Shown here piece by piece: positions 36,304 through 46,500 of a stretch of 64,000 bases of DNA; position 1 is the first letter of the stretch, and every line of letters starts with the position of its first letter. The stretch comes from CPC320 sp002336405 (GTDB lineage: Bacteria > Pseudomonadota > Alphaproteobacteria > Rhodobacterales > Rhodobacteraceae). The translations under genes and the position numbers were made by a program. Below the pieces are notes generated by a model. The model was not told where the DNA came from. It made no database searches and was given only the letters and a program-made list of their open reading frames with translations. Location of the stretch: contig CASIAN010000003.1 in the NCBI GenBank assembly GCA_949372595.1, forward strand, positions 3,476-67,475. Reading direction: 5' to 3'.

Positions 36304-36743
36304 CATCAACCGCGCAAAGCCCCGCGATAGACAAAGCCTGTCCCGTGGTGTTGCGCAGCCCCGAAGGCAAGTGCGAAATACTCGCGTTTGCCCATCCTTC
36401 GGCCGGCCATCAGTTCATCAAAGGCACAGTGGAGGCCAGTGAAACCCCCGCAGCAGCAGCCCTGCGCGAATTATACGAAGAAGCGGGCATAACCGCCCAC
36501 ACCATTACCACCATGCTGGGATCATCAAATACGATCCAATCCGGTGAGAGATGGCATTTCTTTGTGGTCCAAACAGACCCCTTACCCGACAGCTGGCAGC
36601 ATAAATGCGCCGATGACGATGGACAACTGTTTGGATTTTTCTGGCACCCAGTACAACAGGCACTAGCCAACAGCTTTCAGCGGCGCTATCAAACAGCGTT
36701 TCACTTTATCCGCGACCGGCTTGCTTTACCTGCGGGTGCCTAA
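36300..36743 (+). CDS. NUDIX hydrolase
   Basis: 147 residues. A full Nudix box is present: G-x5-E-x7-R-E-L-x-E-E-A-G-I within GTVEASETPAAAALRELYEE. It hydrolyses nucleoside diphosphates linked to another group; the substrate is not evident. It overlaps rnhA by 4 bases (ATGA), so it is the last gene of a three-gene plus-strand unit and is convergent with fmt. Confidence 0.9.
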   Translation: MTSTAQSPAIDKACPVVLRSPEGKCEILAFAHPSAGHQFIKGTVEASETPAAAALRELYEEAGITAHTITTMLGSSNTIQSGERWHFFVVQTDPLPDSWQHKCADDDGQLFGFFWHPVQQALANSFQRRYQTAFHFIRDRLALPAGA

Positions 36744-36767
36744 AAACGCAGCGAAGTCAGAAGTCCT

Positions 36768-37679
36768 TTAAAGCCCGAGCTCGATCCCCGCAGGCACCGG
36801 CCAACCGCGTAAAAATTCGTCCACATCCTGTGCCGCTTTCCCAGCCCGTTGCGCCCGGGTCACACACAGGGCGCCCGTGCCGCAGGCAATGGTCAGGGAT
36901 GTATCCAGAACCGTTCCCGACGCGGCTGATCCGTCGCAGCACTCTGAACCTAAAAGCTTGACCCGTTCGCCATTAATCAACGTCCAAGCCCCCGGAAACG
37001 GCGCAAGCGCACGAATTTGACGATCAATCGTGGTGGCAGGCTGGGCCCAATCTATCTCCGCCTCGGATTTTTCGATTTTGGCAGCGTAAACCACGCCATC
37101 ATCTGGCTGGCTGGCAGCCGCCAATCCCGGCAACTGAGGCAAGACTTGCACAATCAATGCGGCCCCAAGCGCCGATAATCTATCGTGCAGCGCTCCCGTG
37201 GTTTCGGCCGCGCCAATCGGCGTGCTTTGGCGCGCCAATACCGGCCCGGTATCCAGTCCGGCCTCCATCTGCATGATGCAAACCCCGGTTTCGGCATCAC
37301 CAGACATAATAGCGCGGTGAATAGGCGCCGCCCCGCGCCAACGCGGCAGCAATGAAGCGTGAATATTTACACAGCCATACGCAGGTTGATCCAACACAGT
37401 TTGTGGCAAGATCAACCCGTAAGCCACTACCACGGCCAGATCTGCGCCAAACGCGGCAAATTCGGCCACGGCGTCGGCCGCTTTGAAGGACAGCGGGTGG
37501 CGCACCACCAGCCCCAGCGCTTCGGCGCAGACCTGTACCGGCGTTGGACGCAGTTTCTTACCCCGACCTGCGGGACGCGGCGGCTGGCAATACACGCAAG
37601 CAATCTCGTGGCCTGCTGCGACCAACGCCTCTAGCACCGGTACTGAAAAATCCGGTGTGCCCATAAAAATCAATCTCAC
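36768..37679 (-). CDS. fmt: Methionyl-tRNA formyltransferase
   Basis: 303 residues. It formylates initiator Met-tRNA. The N-terminus reads MRLIFMGTPDFSVPVLEALVAAGHEI, the catalytic Asn-His-Asp set includes NIHASLLPRWRGAAPIHRAI and MQMEAGLDTGPVL, and the C-terminal OB-like domain ends the protein. Its start overlaps the stop of the neighbouring deformylase-like gene by 4 bases (ATGA). Confidence 0.97.
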   Translation of the reverse strand: MRLIFMGTPDFSVPVLEALVAAGHEIACVYCQPPRPAGRGKKLRPTPVQVCAEALGLVVRHPLSFKAADAVAEFAAFGADLAVVVAYGLILPQTVLDQPAYGCVNIHASLLPRWRGAAPIHRAIMSGDAETGVCIMQMEAGLDTGPVLARQSTPIGAAETTGALHDRLSALGAALIVQVLPQLPGLAAASQPDDGVVYAAKIEKSEAEIDWAQPATTIDRQIRALAPFPGAWTLINGERVKLLGSECCDGSAASGTVLDTSLTIACGTGALCVTRAQRAGKAAQDVDEFLRGWPVPAGIELGL

Positions 37680-38170
37680 GCGCGTTTCCTCGCTTTGCGC
37701 AACAGCATATCGCGTTTCACTTTCGACAGGTTATCAAAATACATTTTACCATTCAGATGATCAATTTGATGCTGCACCGATGTGGCCCAGAGCCCAACAA
37801 AATCTCGCTGTTCCAAAACGCCATCAGCGTTCATAAACTGCACCGTCACCGCACGCGGCCGCTTGACCGGAGCCCAAACCCCCGGCAGGTTGGGACTGCC
37901 CTCGTCATGGGGGCGCAACTCGATCGAGGCGTGCAGAATTTCAGGGTTGGCCATACGGATTGATTGTCCGCGGCTTTCGCTGGCATCCACCACGGCCAGC
38001 CGCAGCAAAACACCGATCTGCGGTGCCGCCAACCCAACGCCGGGCATCGCCTCCATTGTGTCGATCATGTCAGTCCAGATCCCATGGATCTCATCTGTTA
38101 TCGCATTCACCGCTGCGGCCACAGTTTGCAGCCGTTTGTCCGGCCAAGAAATACACGGCCGCGCAGTCAT
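37676..38170 (-). CDS. Peptide deformylase-like protein, active site degenerate
   Basis: 164 residues, clearly of the Def fold: GVGLAAPQIGV (motif 1) and a third motif. However motif 2, normally EGCLSxP, is EGSPNLP, with Ser92 in place of the metal-ligand Cys, and motif 3, normally HEIDH, is HQIDH, with Gln135 replacing the catalytic Glu. The two His ligands (134, 138) remain. It is unlikely to deformylate peptides. The frame is intact and overlaps fmt, so it may serve a binding or regulatory role. It follows the second deformylase by 10 bases. Confidence 0.88.
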   Translation of the reverse strand: MTARPCISWPDKRLQTVAAAVNAITDEIHGIWTDMIDTMEAMPGVGLAAPQIGVLLRLAVVDASESRGQSIRMANPEILHASIELRPHDEGSPNLPGVWAPVKRPRAVTVQFMNADGVLEQRDFVGLWATSVQHQIDHLNGKMYFDNLSKVKRDMLLRKARKRA

Positions 38171-38180
38171 AAAAACCTCC

Positions 38181-38681
38181 TCATGCCGTCACCGCGCTAT
38201 AGCGCGCCTCAAGCTGCAGCCGGTCTGCCGGATCAAGACGGTCAAAGGTGACCAGACCCTGCAGATGATCAAACTCATGTTGGGCGCAGGTGGCTTGGAA
38301 CCCATCAAGTTGCCAGAGTTGTTTTTGACCCGCCAAATCATAACTTTGCAGGCTGATGCAGGCCGGGCGGATGATATCTGCTGAGATGCCAGGCAGAGAT
38401 AGACAGGCCTCGGGCCGTGTGGCTGTTTCATCCGAACTCTTTAAGATCGTCGGATTGATACAGACTTTAGGCGTGGGTGTCCCCTCTTTCCAGCCGCAAT
38501 CCATCACGAAAAACTGCTGCAATATCCCAACCTGCGGGGCTGCAAGACCCCGACCTTGCGCGGCATACATAGTCTCGAACAGATCGGCGATGACCCCGGT
38601 AAGACCGGGGGCATGTACCACGGGTTCACAGCGCTGGGACAGGCGCGGATCAGGCCATGTCAGGATCGGTAGAACGCTCAT
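38181..38681 (-). CDS. Peptide deformylase, second paralogue
   Basis: 166 residues. Motif 1 is GRGLAAPQVGI, motif 2 EACLSLPGI (Cys93, with Ala in place of Gly), and motif 3 QHEFDHLQG (His135, Glu136, His139), so the metal ligands and the catalytic Glu are all present. It should be active, perhaps with a different substrate range from the canonical copy. It overlaps the stop of the upstream def by 4 bases. Confidence 0.92.
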   Translation of the reverse strand: MSVLPILTWPDPRLSQRCEPVVHAPGLTGVIADLFETMYAAQGRGLAAPQVGILQQFFVMDCGWKEGTPTPKVCINPTILKSSDETATRPEACLSLPGISADIIRPACISLQSYDLAGQKQLWQLDGFQATCAQHEFDHLQGLVTFDRLDPADRLQLEARYSAVTA

Positions 38682-39196
38682 ACACGCGCCCGCTCACGCT
38701 TGAGTTTCTGCATTTTCCGGGTGATCAGCTGGCGCTTCATTATTCCAAGGTAATCAATAAACAATTTACCATTTAAGTGGTCGATTTCGTGCTGCACGCA
38801 GGTCGACCAAAGCCCGGAAAAATCTTGTTGCTGTTGTGTGCCGTCACGATCCAGCCATGTCACCGTCACCTCGGCGGGGCGTGTCACTTGACCATAGTGA
38901 TCCGGGATCGACAGACAGCCCTCTTCATAACTGCTGGTCTCATCGGATTGGGCCATAATCTGAGGGTTGAACATAACCAAAAGCCCACACTCAGCGCTGT
39001 CATCTGGCGTACAGTCGAGTACGATCAGCCGCTCAAGCACGCCCACCTGCGGCGCGGCCAGACCAATGCCCGGCGCGCCATACATGGTTTCCACCATATC
39101 ATCCGCCAAACGCCTCAGCCCGTCAGACAGATCAGCCACGGGGGCGGCAGCTTTTTTCAGCCGGGGATCGGGGTGCAAGAGTATATTTCGTTTCAT
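38678..39196 (-). CDS. def: Peptide deformylase, canonical
   Basis: 172 residues. It removes the N-formyl group from nascent proteins. All three motifs are classical: GIGLAAPQVGV, EEGCLSIPD with ligand Cys94, and QHEIDHLNG with His136, Glu137 and His140. It is the first gene of the def-def-def-fmt operon. Confidence 0.96.
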   Translation of the reverse strand: MKRNILLHPDPRLKKAAAPVADLSDGLRRLADDMVETMYGAPGIGLAAPQVGVLERLIVLDCTPDDSAECGLLVMFNPQIMAQSDETSSYEEGCLSIPDHYGQVTRPAEVTVTWLDRDGTQQQQDFSGLWSTCVQHEIDHLNGKLFIDYLGIMKRQLITRKMQKLKRERARV

Positions 39197-39287
39197 GGCC
39201 CTGATCTAGAATATGACGCACAAATGCGCAACGCCCTTGCAAGCGTCGGGTGATCGTTTAGTTTCGCGCCCAATGGGAGAGACCTTC

Positions 39288-40460
39288 ATGAATTTTGACG
39301 AGATCATTGACCGGCGCAACACACATTCTTCAAAGTGGGACACTATGGAACAGCTCTATGGGGTGTCACAAGACGACGGCATCGCCATGTGGGTCGCCGA
39401 CACAGATTTTCGTCCCCCCGCCTGCGTTCAGAACGCCGTTGAAAAAATGCATGAACATGGCATTTACGGTTATTATGGTGATGATCGCGGGTATTATGAA
39501 GCGATTTGCTGGTGGATGAAAACCCGCCACAACTGGGAAGTGGATCCAGCTTGGATTTTTTCAACCCACGGCCTGGTCCATGGTATGGCGATGTGCGTCG
39601 ACTGTTTCACGCAGCCCGGTGAGGGCGTCATTCTGATGACCCCGGTATATCACTCGTTTTTCCGCGTCCTCAAAGCCAGCGGACGTGAGGTCGTTGAGTG
39701 CGCTCTGACCAATAACGCCGGCCGCTATGAAATGGATTTTGGAACTTGGGAAGCGCAGCTGACCGGCAATGAGAAAATGTTGGTGCTCTGTTCACCGCAT
39801 AATCCTGGCGGCCGCGTTTGGAACCGGGATGAATTGCGTGGTGTGGCTGCGTTTGCCAAACGACATGATCTGATCCTCGTCTCTGATGAGATTCATCATG
39901 ATTTGACGTTTCCTGGCCAAACCCACATCCCTATGACCACGATTGATGCCGACATCACCGACCGGCTGATTATGATGACAGCAACTACAAAAACCTTTAA
40001 TATTGCCGGCGCGCACATCGGCAATGTGATTATTCCCGACCCGGAGCTGCACGCAAAATTCAAGCAACGTATGACCGCACTGGGAATGTCGCCAAACCGT
40101 TTTGGTCTGTTGATGGCTGAAGCTGCCTATTCGCCAGAAGGCGCCGACTGGGTCGATAATCTAATGCTATATCTAGAGGGCAACAAAACGCTGTTTGATG
40201 CCACCATTGCCGAGATCAAAGGCGTGAACTCAATGCCACTTGACGCCACATATCTGGCCTGGGTCGATTTTTCAGGCACTGGAATGGCGCGTCACGAATT
40301 CACCCAAAGGGTCGAAAAGGATGCACGTATCGCGGTCAATCACGGGATCACATTCGGTGCGGGCGGAGCATCATATTTGCGGTTTAATCTCGCAACCCCA
40401 CGCAGCCGCATCCAAGAGGCCTGCACGCGCCTGAAGGCAGCATTCAGAGATTTGCAATAA
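39288..40460 (+). CDS. PatB/MalY-type C-S lyase (aminotransferase class I/II fold)
   Basis: 390 residues, PLP dependent. The start MNFDEIIDRRNTHSSKWD and MWVADTDF match the MalY/PatB cystathionine beta-lyase family, with VLCSPHNPGGRVW, SDEIHHDL, and the PLP lysine in TATTKTFNIAGAHIG. It most likely cleaves the C-S bond of cystathionine or cysteine conjugates. The ATG at 39288 has GGGAGAG six bases before it. It is divergent from the def operon. Confidence 0.88.
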   Translation: MNFDEIIDRRNTHSSKWDTMEQLYGVSQDDGIAMWVADTDFRPPACVQNAVEKMHEHGIYGYYGDDRGYYEAICWWMKTRHNWEVDPAWIFSTHGLVHGMAMCVDCFTQPGEGVILMTPVYHSFFRVLKASGREVVECALTNNAGRYEMDFGTWEAQLTGNEKMLVLCSPHNPGGRVWNRDELRGVAAFAKRHDLILVSDEIHHDLTFPGQTHIPMTTIDADITDRLIMMTATTKTFNIAGAHIGNVIIPDPELHAKFKQRMTALGMSPNRFGLLMAEAAYSPEGADWVDNLMLYLEGNKTLFDATIAEIKGVNSMPLDATYLAWVDFSGTGMARHEFTQRVEKDARIAVNHGITFGAGGASYLRFNLATPRSRIQEACTRLKAAFRDLQ

Positions 40461-40474
40461 GTGGACTGCCTGAT

Positions 40475-40825
40475 TTACCGTACTTCCAGCAAGGCGACCG
40501 GTGCGTTTTCAGACCGATAGAAATCAACCGGTGCCTGATCCGTCACCACAGTGTTGCGTTTGAATTCAAACCGCAGCTCACCGTTTTCTTCGTCAGAGGC
40601 GATTATAAGGCATTCATACAGATGGTGTTCGCCATCATATATATCCACCAAGCCGCGCAGACCCGGCGCAGTGCCAGCCTCAAGCGAAAACCCATTATCC
40701 CAAAGACGGAGCACGTGAAAACTCTCTTGGTCAGTTTTAATCTTTAACCGACTGCTTTTGCGCAGCGCCTTTATACGTGCCGCATCAAGGCCCGCCTGAA
40801 CATCATAGGGCAGAAAAGTACTCAT
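40475..40825 (-). CDS. Conserved hypothetical protein (roseobacter type)
   Basis: 116 residues, soluble, with no signal peptide. The segment SFHVLRLWDNGFSLEAG, followed by LVDIYDGEHHLYECLIIAS and a charged strand, vaguely recalls a small beta-barrel such as PilZ, but the PilZ RxxxR motif is not seen, so I make no claim. The ATG at 40825 follows GGAGG with good spacing. It is convergent with the PatB-like gene. Confidence 0.6.
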   Translation of the reverse strand: MSTFLPYDVQAGLDAARIKALRKSSRLKIKTDQESFHVLRLWDNGFSLEAGTAPGLRGLVDIYDGEHHLYECLIIASDEENGELRFEFKRNTVVTDQAPVDFYRSENAPVALLEVR

Positions 40826-41399
40826 ACAAAATCCTCCAAAGATTAGTCTGTCCAATTTCTGCGCAAGTGCAAGAAAAGATTAATAACATTTCTATGAAAT
40901 TTGCAGATTTAGGAAAATCAGTGACATCACGGCTGAATACAGCCAGCTCCAATAAAATAATAACGTACTGATATAAATATGTTTATATAATTTTATCCAT
41001 AAAAAGACTCTTATATTTTGGCATTTTAGACTAGGGTAACGCTTTGAAAAAAATCACCTTATACTCATTTCCGCGCACTTCAGACACCATGAAACCGCAA
41101 CGTTTCCAATCTCGCGCGCCACTGATTCTTGCACGTCCAATACCGGGAGCCGACCGTGCTGATACGCAATCAAAGCCCAGTTGCAGCGGCTTGACAAATT
41201 TCCCAAAGGGCTGTCCCCAACTGTTGAAGATCAAGGCCTTGTGCCTTGTGGCAAAATAAGTTTCAAAAGAGACATGTCACCCCCAAGACAGAAAGCAAAT
41301 TTTCGTGCCCTACCGACAACAAGCCACCATATTTTGCAGCAAAAAGGCAATCCCTGCTGGAGCCTGTGGATATTGCAACAGCCAAAGTAAGGTTCGGCG
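40826..41399. other. 574-base gap upstream of cobD
   Basis: No gene is convincing. The left half (40860-41030) is very AT-rich and includes an inverted repeat ATATAAA-TATG-TTTATAT... centred near 40980 (arms 40971-40977 and 40982-40988). The right half is of normal composition and contains CCGCAAC, GCCACTG and CGGGAGCCGACC fragments, reminiscent of a cobalamin riboswitch but without a matching B12 box; see the rejected list. A long untranslated leader for cobD remains possible. Confidence 0.4.
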
Positions 41400-42323
41400 A
41401 TGAACACCGCAGAGCTTTTGGTAATTGCGCTGATCTTGGATGCCGTGATCGGCGACCCGAATTGGCTTTGGGGCCGCGCGCCCCACCCCGTGGTGATTAT
41501 GGGGAAAATCATCTCATGGCTCGATAAAACCCATAACAAGGGGTCCGACCGCAAACGCAAGGGCATTTTTGCACTGCTGGCGCTGATCGCTATTGCCAGC
41601 TGTACCGGTTGGATACTGGCGCTGGCAGGCCCGGTGATCGAAATTGCGCTGGCGGTGATACTGCTCGCCCACCGGGGTTTGCTTGATCATATAACAGCCG
41701 TTGCCAAAGGCTTACACATATCTGAGGCCGAGGGCCGCAAACAGGTGGCGCGGATTGTCGGGCGGGACACCAAGGAAATGGACGTCGCCCAGATCGCTCG
41801 CGCCACAATCGAGTCAGCGGCAGAAAACCTTTCTGACGGGGTCGTGGCCCCAGCATTTTGGTTTCTGATTGGCGGTCTTCCGGGACTATTAATCTACAAA
41901 ATTACCAACACCGCAGACAGTATGATCGGCTATCGCAACGACGCCTATCGTGATTTTGGCTGGGCGTCGGCCAGATTTGACGATCTGCTCAATCTGGTAC
42001 CTGCACGGCTCACCGCAGCGCTTATTGCGCTGATGCATGGCCAATACGGTGGCTGGCGGCAGATCAGGCGCGACGCCAAACTGCACCGCTCGCCCAATGC
42101 CGGTTGGCCCGAGGCCGCAATGGCGCTGTCACTGGACGTGGCCCTGTCGGGGCCCAGATCTTATGACGGCAAGCTAGAAACTTTTCCTTGGGTTAACGCA
42201 CCGGGCCGAACTGCTCTGGGTGTCGGCGATATCCACCAGACCTGTACCGCGCTGTGGAAAAGCTGGGCCGCAATGCTGGCCCTGCTTCAGGTGTTCATTG
42301 TCCTGCATGCCTTGTCAGTTTAG
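41400..42323 (+). CDS. cobD: Adenosylcobinamide-phosphate synthase (CobD/CbiB)
   Basis: 307 residues, polytopic membrane enzyme. It joins adenosylcobyric acid with aminopropanol (phosphate) in B12 synthesis. Typical motifs: DAVIGDPNWLWGRAPHPVVIMG at the N-terminus, ARATIESAAENLSDGVVAPAFW, and ADSMIGYRNDAYRDFGWASARFDDLLNLVPAR. Called cobD in the aerobic pathway and cbiB in the anaerobic one. Other cob genes are not in the window. A weak AAGTAAGG precedes the ATG. Confidence 0.94.
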   Translation: MNTAELLVIALILDAVIGDPNWLWGRAPHPVVIMGKIISWLDKTHNKGSDRKRKGIFALLALIAIASCTGWILALAGPVIEIALAVILLAHRGLLDHITAVAKGLHISEAEGRKQVARIVGRDTKEMDVAQIARATIESAAENLSDGVVAPAFWFLIGGLPGLLIYKITNTADSMIGYRNDAYRDFGWASARFDDLLNLVPARLTAALIALMHGQYGGWRQIRRDAKLHRSPNAGWPEAAMALSLDVALSGPRSYDGKLETFPWVNAPGRTALGVGDIHQTCTALWKSWAAMLALLQVFIVLHALSV

Positions 42324-42369
42324 GTTGGCGTGATAGGATGCCTCAAAATCACCAGTTTTCGGAGCTTGC

Positions 42370-43545
42370 ATGCGTTTCCTTATCTCCTCACTGTTTATCG
42401 TGTTACTCACACAGACCGCACAAGTTCAGGCCGCCTGCGGTGGGTCATTTGCCAGCTTTATAGGCGACATAAAAACCGAAGCTCGGGGTTTGGGGTACAG
42501 CCGCAGTGCTGTGGACCAGTTTTTTTCAGGGGCTTCCCAAGATCCTAAAGTCATTAAAGCCGACCGCGCACAGGGCGTGTTTCAAATGCCATTTGTGGAT
42601 TTCTCACGGCGGTTGATCAGCCAAAACCGCATCGACACAGGCCGCGCAAAAGCCGCCAAATACAGCCATATATTTGACCAGATGGAGGCTCAATACGGCG
42701 TGTCCCGCGGAGTGTTACTGGCATTTTGGGCGTTTGAGACCGATTACGGCGGATATCAGGGAAATTTCAACACACTGAACGCGTTGTTGACACTGGCGCA
42801 TGATTGCCGCCGGCCTCAACTGTTCCGACCACAGGTATTTTCCGCGCTCGAACTTTTTCAACAGGGTGACTTTGATCCGGCGACCACAACGGGTGCGTGG
42901 GCTGGCGAGATTGGTATGGTACAAATGCTGCCTGACGATATCCTGCACAATGGCGTTGATGGCGACGGTGACGGCGAGGTAAGCCTCAAGACCTCGGCTC
43001 CTGACGCCTTGCTCTCTGGCGCAAATATGCTGCGGGCATTGGGGTGGCAGGCTAACCAACCATGGCTGCAAGAAATCTATGTGCCGGGTGATCTTGACTG
43101 GTCGCTGACGGGCCTCGGCAAGGCAAAGCCTGTGTCGGAATGGGCAACACTTGGGGTGGTGCCGCGCAGCGGTGCCTTTGCGAACCGCAACCTGCTCGCA
43201 AACGTGATCTTGCCGCAGGGGCGCAACGGGCCGGCCTTTTTGGCCTATCCAAATTTTGATGTCTATTTTGAATGGAACCAAAGCTTTATTTATGTCACCA
43301 CGGCGGCGTATTTCGCCACCCGCCTCGAGGGAGCGCAAATCTTTGACGCCGGCGTTCCCGATGTCGGCTTGACCGGTTCCGAGATGAAACAATTGCAAAC
43401 ACTTTTGGAAAGCTATGGATATGATGTTGGGGATATTGATGGCATCTTGGGGGCAAAAACGCGCCTGGCAATTCAAGACGTACAGCAGCGTCTCGGCCTG
43501 CCCGCAGACGCTTGGCCAACGCCTGCACTACTAAACCAATTGTAA
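42370..43545 (+). CDS. Lytic murein transglycosylase (MltB type) with peptidoglycan-binding domain
   Basis: 391 residues. A signal peptide (cleavage near AQVQA-A, about residue 21) leads to the periplasm. The catalytic domain has VSRGVLLAFWAFETDYGGYQG, with the catalytic Glu in AFETDYG, then TGAWAGEIGMVQMLPDDIL. The C-terminal 60 residues form a PG_binding_1 domain (LQTLLESYGYDVGDIDGILGAKTRLAIQDVQ). It cuts the glycan strand to form 1,6-anhydro ends. The stop is directly adjacent to the stop of smc on the other strand. Confidence 0.93.
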   Translation: MRFLISSLFIVLLTQTAQVQAACGGSFASFIGDIKTEARGLGYSRSAVDQFFSGASQDPKVIKADRAQGVFQMPFVDFSRRLISQNRIDTGRAKAAKYSHIFDQMEAQYGVSRGVLLAFWAFETDYGGYQGNFNTLNALLTLAHDCRRPQLFRPQVFSALELFQQGDFDPATTTGAWAGEIGMVQMLPDDILHNGVDGDGDGEVSLKTSAPDALLSGANMLRALGWQANQPWLQEIYVPGDLDWSLTGLGKAKPVSEWATLGVVPRSGAFANRNLLANVILPQGRNGPAFLAYPNFDVYFEWNQSFIYVTTAAYFATRLEGAQIFDAGVPDVGLTGSEMKQLQTLLESYGYDVGDIDGILGAKTRLAIQDVQQRLGLPADAWPTPALLNQL

Positions 43546-46500
43546 TCAGGCGACCATTGCAGCTGCACGTTTAAGATCAACCGACACCAGTTGGCTGACC
43601 CCCTGTTCCTGCATGGTCACCCCAAACAACCGGTCCATGCGCGCCATCGTGACCGCATGGTGGGTGATGATTAAAAACCGGGTGTCTGTGCGCCGGCACA
43701 TTTCATCAAGCAGATCGCAAAACCTTGTGACATTGGCGTCATCGAGCGGGGCATCAACTTCGTCCAGCACGCAGATCGGCGCTGGGTTGGCCAAAAATAC
43801 AGCAAAGATCAGTGCCATCGCTGTCAACGTCTGTTCCCCCCCCGACAATAGGCTCAGCGTCGAGAGCTTTTTGCCCGGCGGCTGGCACATAATCTCTAGG
43901 CCAGCATCCAGCGGATCATCACTTTCCACCATCACCAGACTGGCCTCGCCACCGCCAAACAAATGCGTGAACAACAAGCCAAAATTACTGTTCACCAGCT
44001 CAAAGGCCGTCAACAGGCGTTCGCGGCCCTCGCGGTTCAAACTGGCAATACCCGCTCGTAATGTTTTGATCGCAGCCTCAAGATCAGTTTTTTCTGACAA
44101 AAGGGCGGCATGTTCTTCGGCAACCTGTTTGGCATCTTCTTCCGCCCGCAAATTGACGGCCCCCAAAGCATCGCGCTGGCGTTTAAGGCGGCTGACATCA
44201 GCCTCGAGCAGGTCGGATGCCGGGATGTTTCCCGGATCCACCGCAAGTGCACCGAGCAATTCTTCTGGTGTGTGCTCTTGCGCCTCAGAAATGCGATCAG
44301 CCGCAAAGGTGACCGTCTCCTGTGCGGCATCGGCACGCGCCTCGGCACCGGCGCGCATTTCACGTGCGTCAGACGCCGTACGTTCAGCGTCGCGTTCAGT
44401 CGCAACCGCCTGCCGCACCAAATTTTCCGCCTCAGCAAGGTGATCAGCGGCGGCCCTGCGCCGCACATCAGTCTCGGAGATTGCCGCGTGCAGTTCTTCG
44501 CGTTTGGTGGCAATCATATCAGGTGTCGTGCTGGCGGCTTGCATCTCACCCTCAGAAGATGACTTGCGTTCGGCCAGCTCGGAACTGCGGGTTTCTGCAG
44601 TCACCAGCCGGTGTTTCCAAACGCCAATCTCTTTGGTGACTTCTTGATTGCGACGGGCGCGCGCCTCGCCCTCGCGGCGCAGTGCATCCTGCGCCGAGCG
44701 GTCGGCGATCATCTGGCTGCGCGCTGTCTCGACAATTGTTTTCAAACCCTCAACCTGAGCACGCAACCCGTCGAGATCGGCAAGTTCGGCCAAAGACACC
44801 TCTGCGTCAGCATATTGTTTGCCAGCGGCTGAGACCTCATCCTGATATCGGCGCACCACAAAGCTTAGGTCCTCTAGTTTTCCAGTCGCCAGGTTCTGCT
44901 CGGCTTCAGCGCGGCTCAGAGCGCGATTGATCTCGGCCAGTCGCCGATCCGCGTCGCGCCTGGCTTCGCGGGCTGCCGTATCTGCCCGCGTCAGATCAGC
45001 CAGATCAGCACTGCGGGTGCTATGCTCGCTTTGCGCCACTTGCATTATCTCGTGGGCCTGCGCCGTCTGTTCGGTCAATTCCTCCAACCGGTTGCGCTGT
45101 TCCAGCCGCAGGGCTGCGGCAGACGGCATATCCGCTGCCAGCGCAATGAATCCATCCCACCGCCACAGATCGCCATCGCAGCTGACCAAACGTTGGCCAG
45201 GTTTCAAATCACACTGCAACGCCGCCCCCTGGCCTGCGGTAACCAGACCTATTTGATCGAGGCGACGCGCCAGAACCTCTGGCGCCGAAACATGCTGACC
45301 TAAGGGTTGCACCTCAGCGGGCAGCTTCTGGGTTTGAGGGTACAGTGGTAAAGACTGCCAGCCCGAGCCCTCCTGTCCGTCCAGAACCGGCGCGCGCAAA
45401 TCGTCAGCCAACGCAGCCCCCAAAGCTTTTTCAAAGCCTCTATTGACCCGCAATTGATCAAGGATATGTGCACCGTCACCGGCATCTCTGTCGACCAGCC
45501 TACGCAGCGCCAACAGCTCAGCACGCAGCGCGTTTGTCGCCCCTTCGGCCTCGGAACGGGCAGAACGCGCGGATGTTTCGTGGTTTTGGGCCTCGGTTCG
45601 CGCCACTTCGGCCGACAATAAATCCGCATCAGCCCGCGCCGCCATTGCCTCTACGTCAAGCTGTTGGTCGCCGGCCAATTTAAACGTTTGTGTCGCAGCT
45701 TGCAGCACCTCTTGTGAGGACACCACATTGGCCTGTGCCCGGACCAGTTCAGTTTCAGACTTATGCAGCAAAGCCTGACTGTCTTGTAAAAACCGCTGCA
45801 CCGATTGGTGACGCGCCGCCAGACGTGCGACATCTTCAGTAAGCTGCGACAGTGCGGTTTCTTTGTCTTTCAGCAAACCCGCCGCCTCACGGGCCACAAT
45901 CATGGATCGGTCAAGTTTTTCCTGATGACCCTCTCCCGCCTTAGCCAGTTCACCCGCCTCCCATTCGAGGCGATCAATGGTGTCACCAGCATCGCGGTTC
46001 AACCCAGCCTCGCGCTCGATATCCATGGTCAATTGTTCTATGCGCCGAGCAAGCGTTGCAATTGTCTGGCGTGCCTGTTCTTCTTGATCTTTCAGCGTAT
46101 CACGCTGAACCTGCAGACGCTGCAGGACCGCCGCCGCAATCGCCTCTTCCTCGCGCAGTGGTGGCAACCCCTCTTCTAATTTCTGGCGCTGCGCGGATAC
46201 GGTGCGCGCCTGCGCTTCGGCACGTCCGGCCTCAGTGATTTTTTGTCGCAAATCACCTTGTGCCAACTGTCGCGCTTCATCGGCCTCTTTCCAACGTCGA
46301 TAAAGCAACATGCCCTCAAATTTTCGTAAGTCTTCACCGATAGTACGGTAACGGGCTGCCTGTTTGGCCTGCCGGTCAAGCTGTGATAACTGGCCAGCCA
46401 GTTGTTCTAGCACGTCATCAACCCGTTCAAGGTTACCCTCGGCCCCCTTTAGTTTTAACTCGGCCTCATGCCGTCGCTGGTAAAGGCCCGAGATGCCTGC

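Noticed and set aside
41060..41200. Cobalamin riboswitch upstream of cobD
   Set aside because: Fragments such as GCCACTG and CGGGAGCCGACC occur, but no B12 box (AGYC..GA.ACC.GCC) and no paired upstream half were found, so I do not annotate it.
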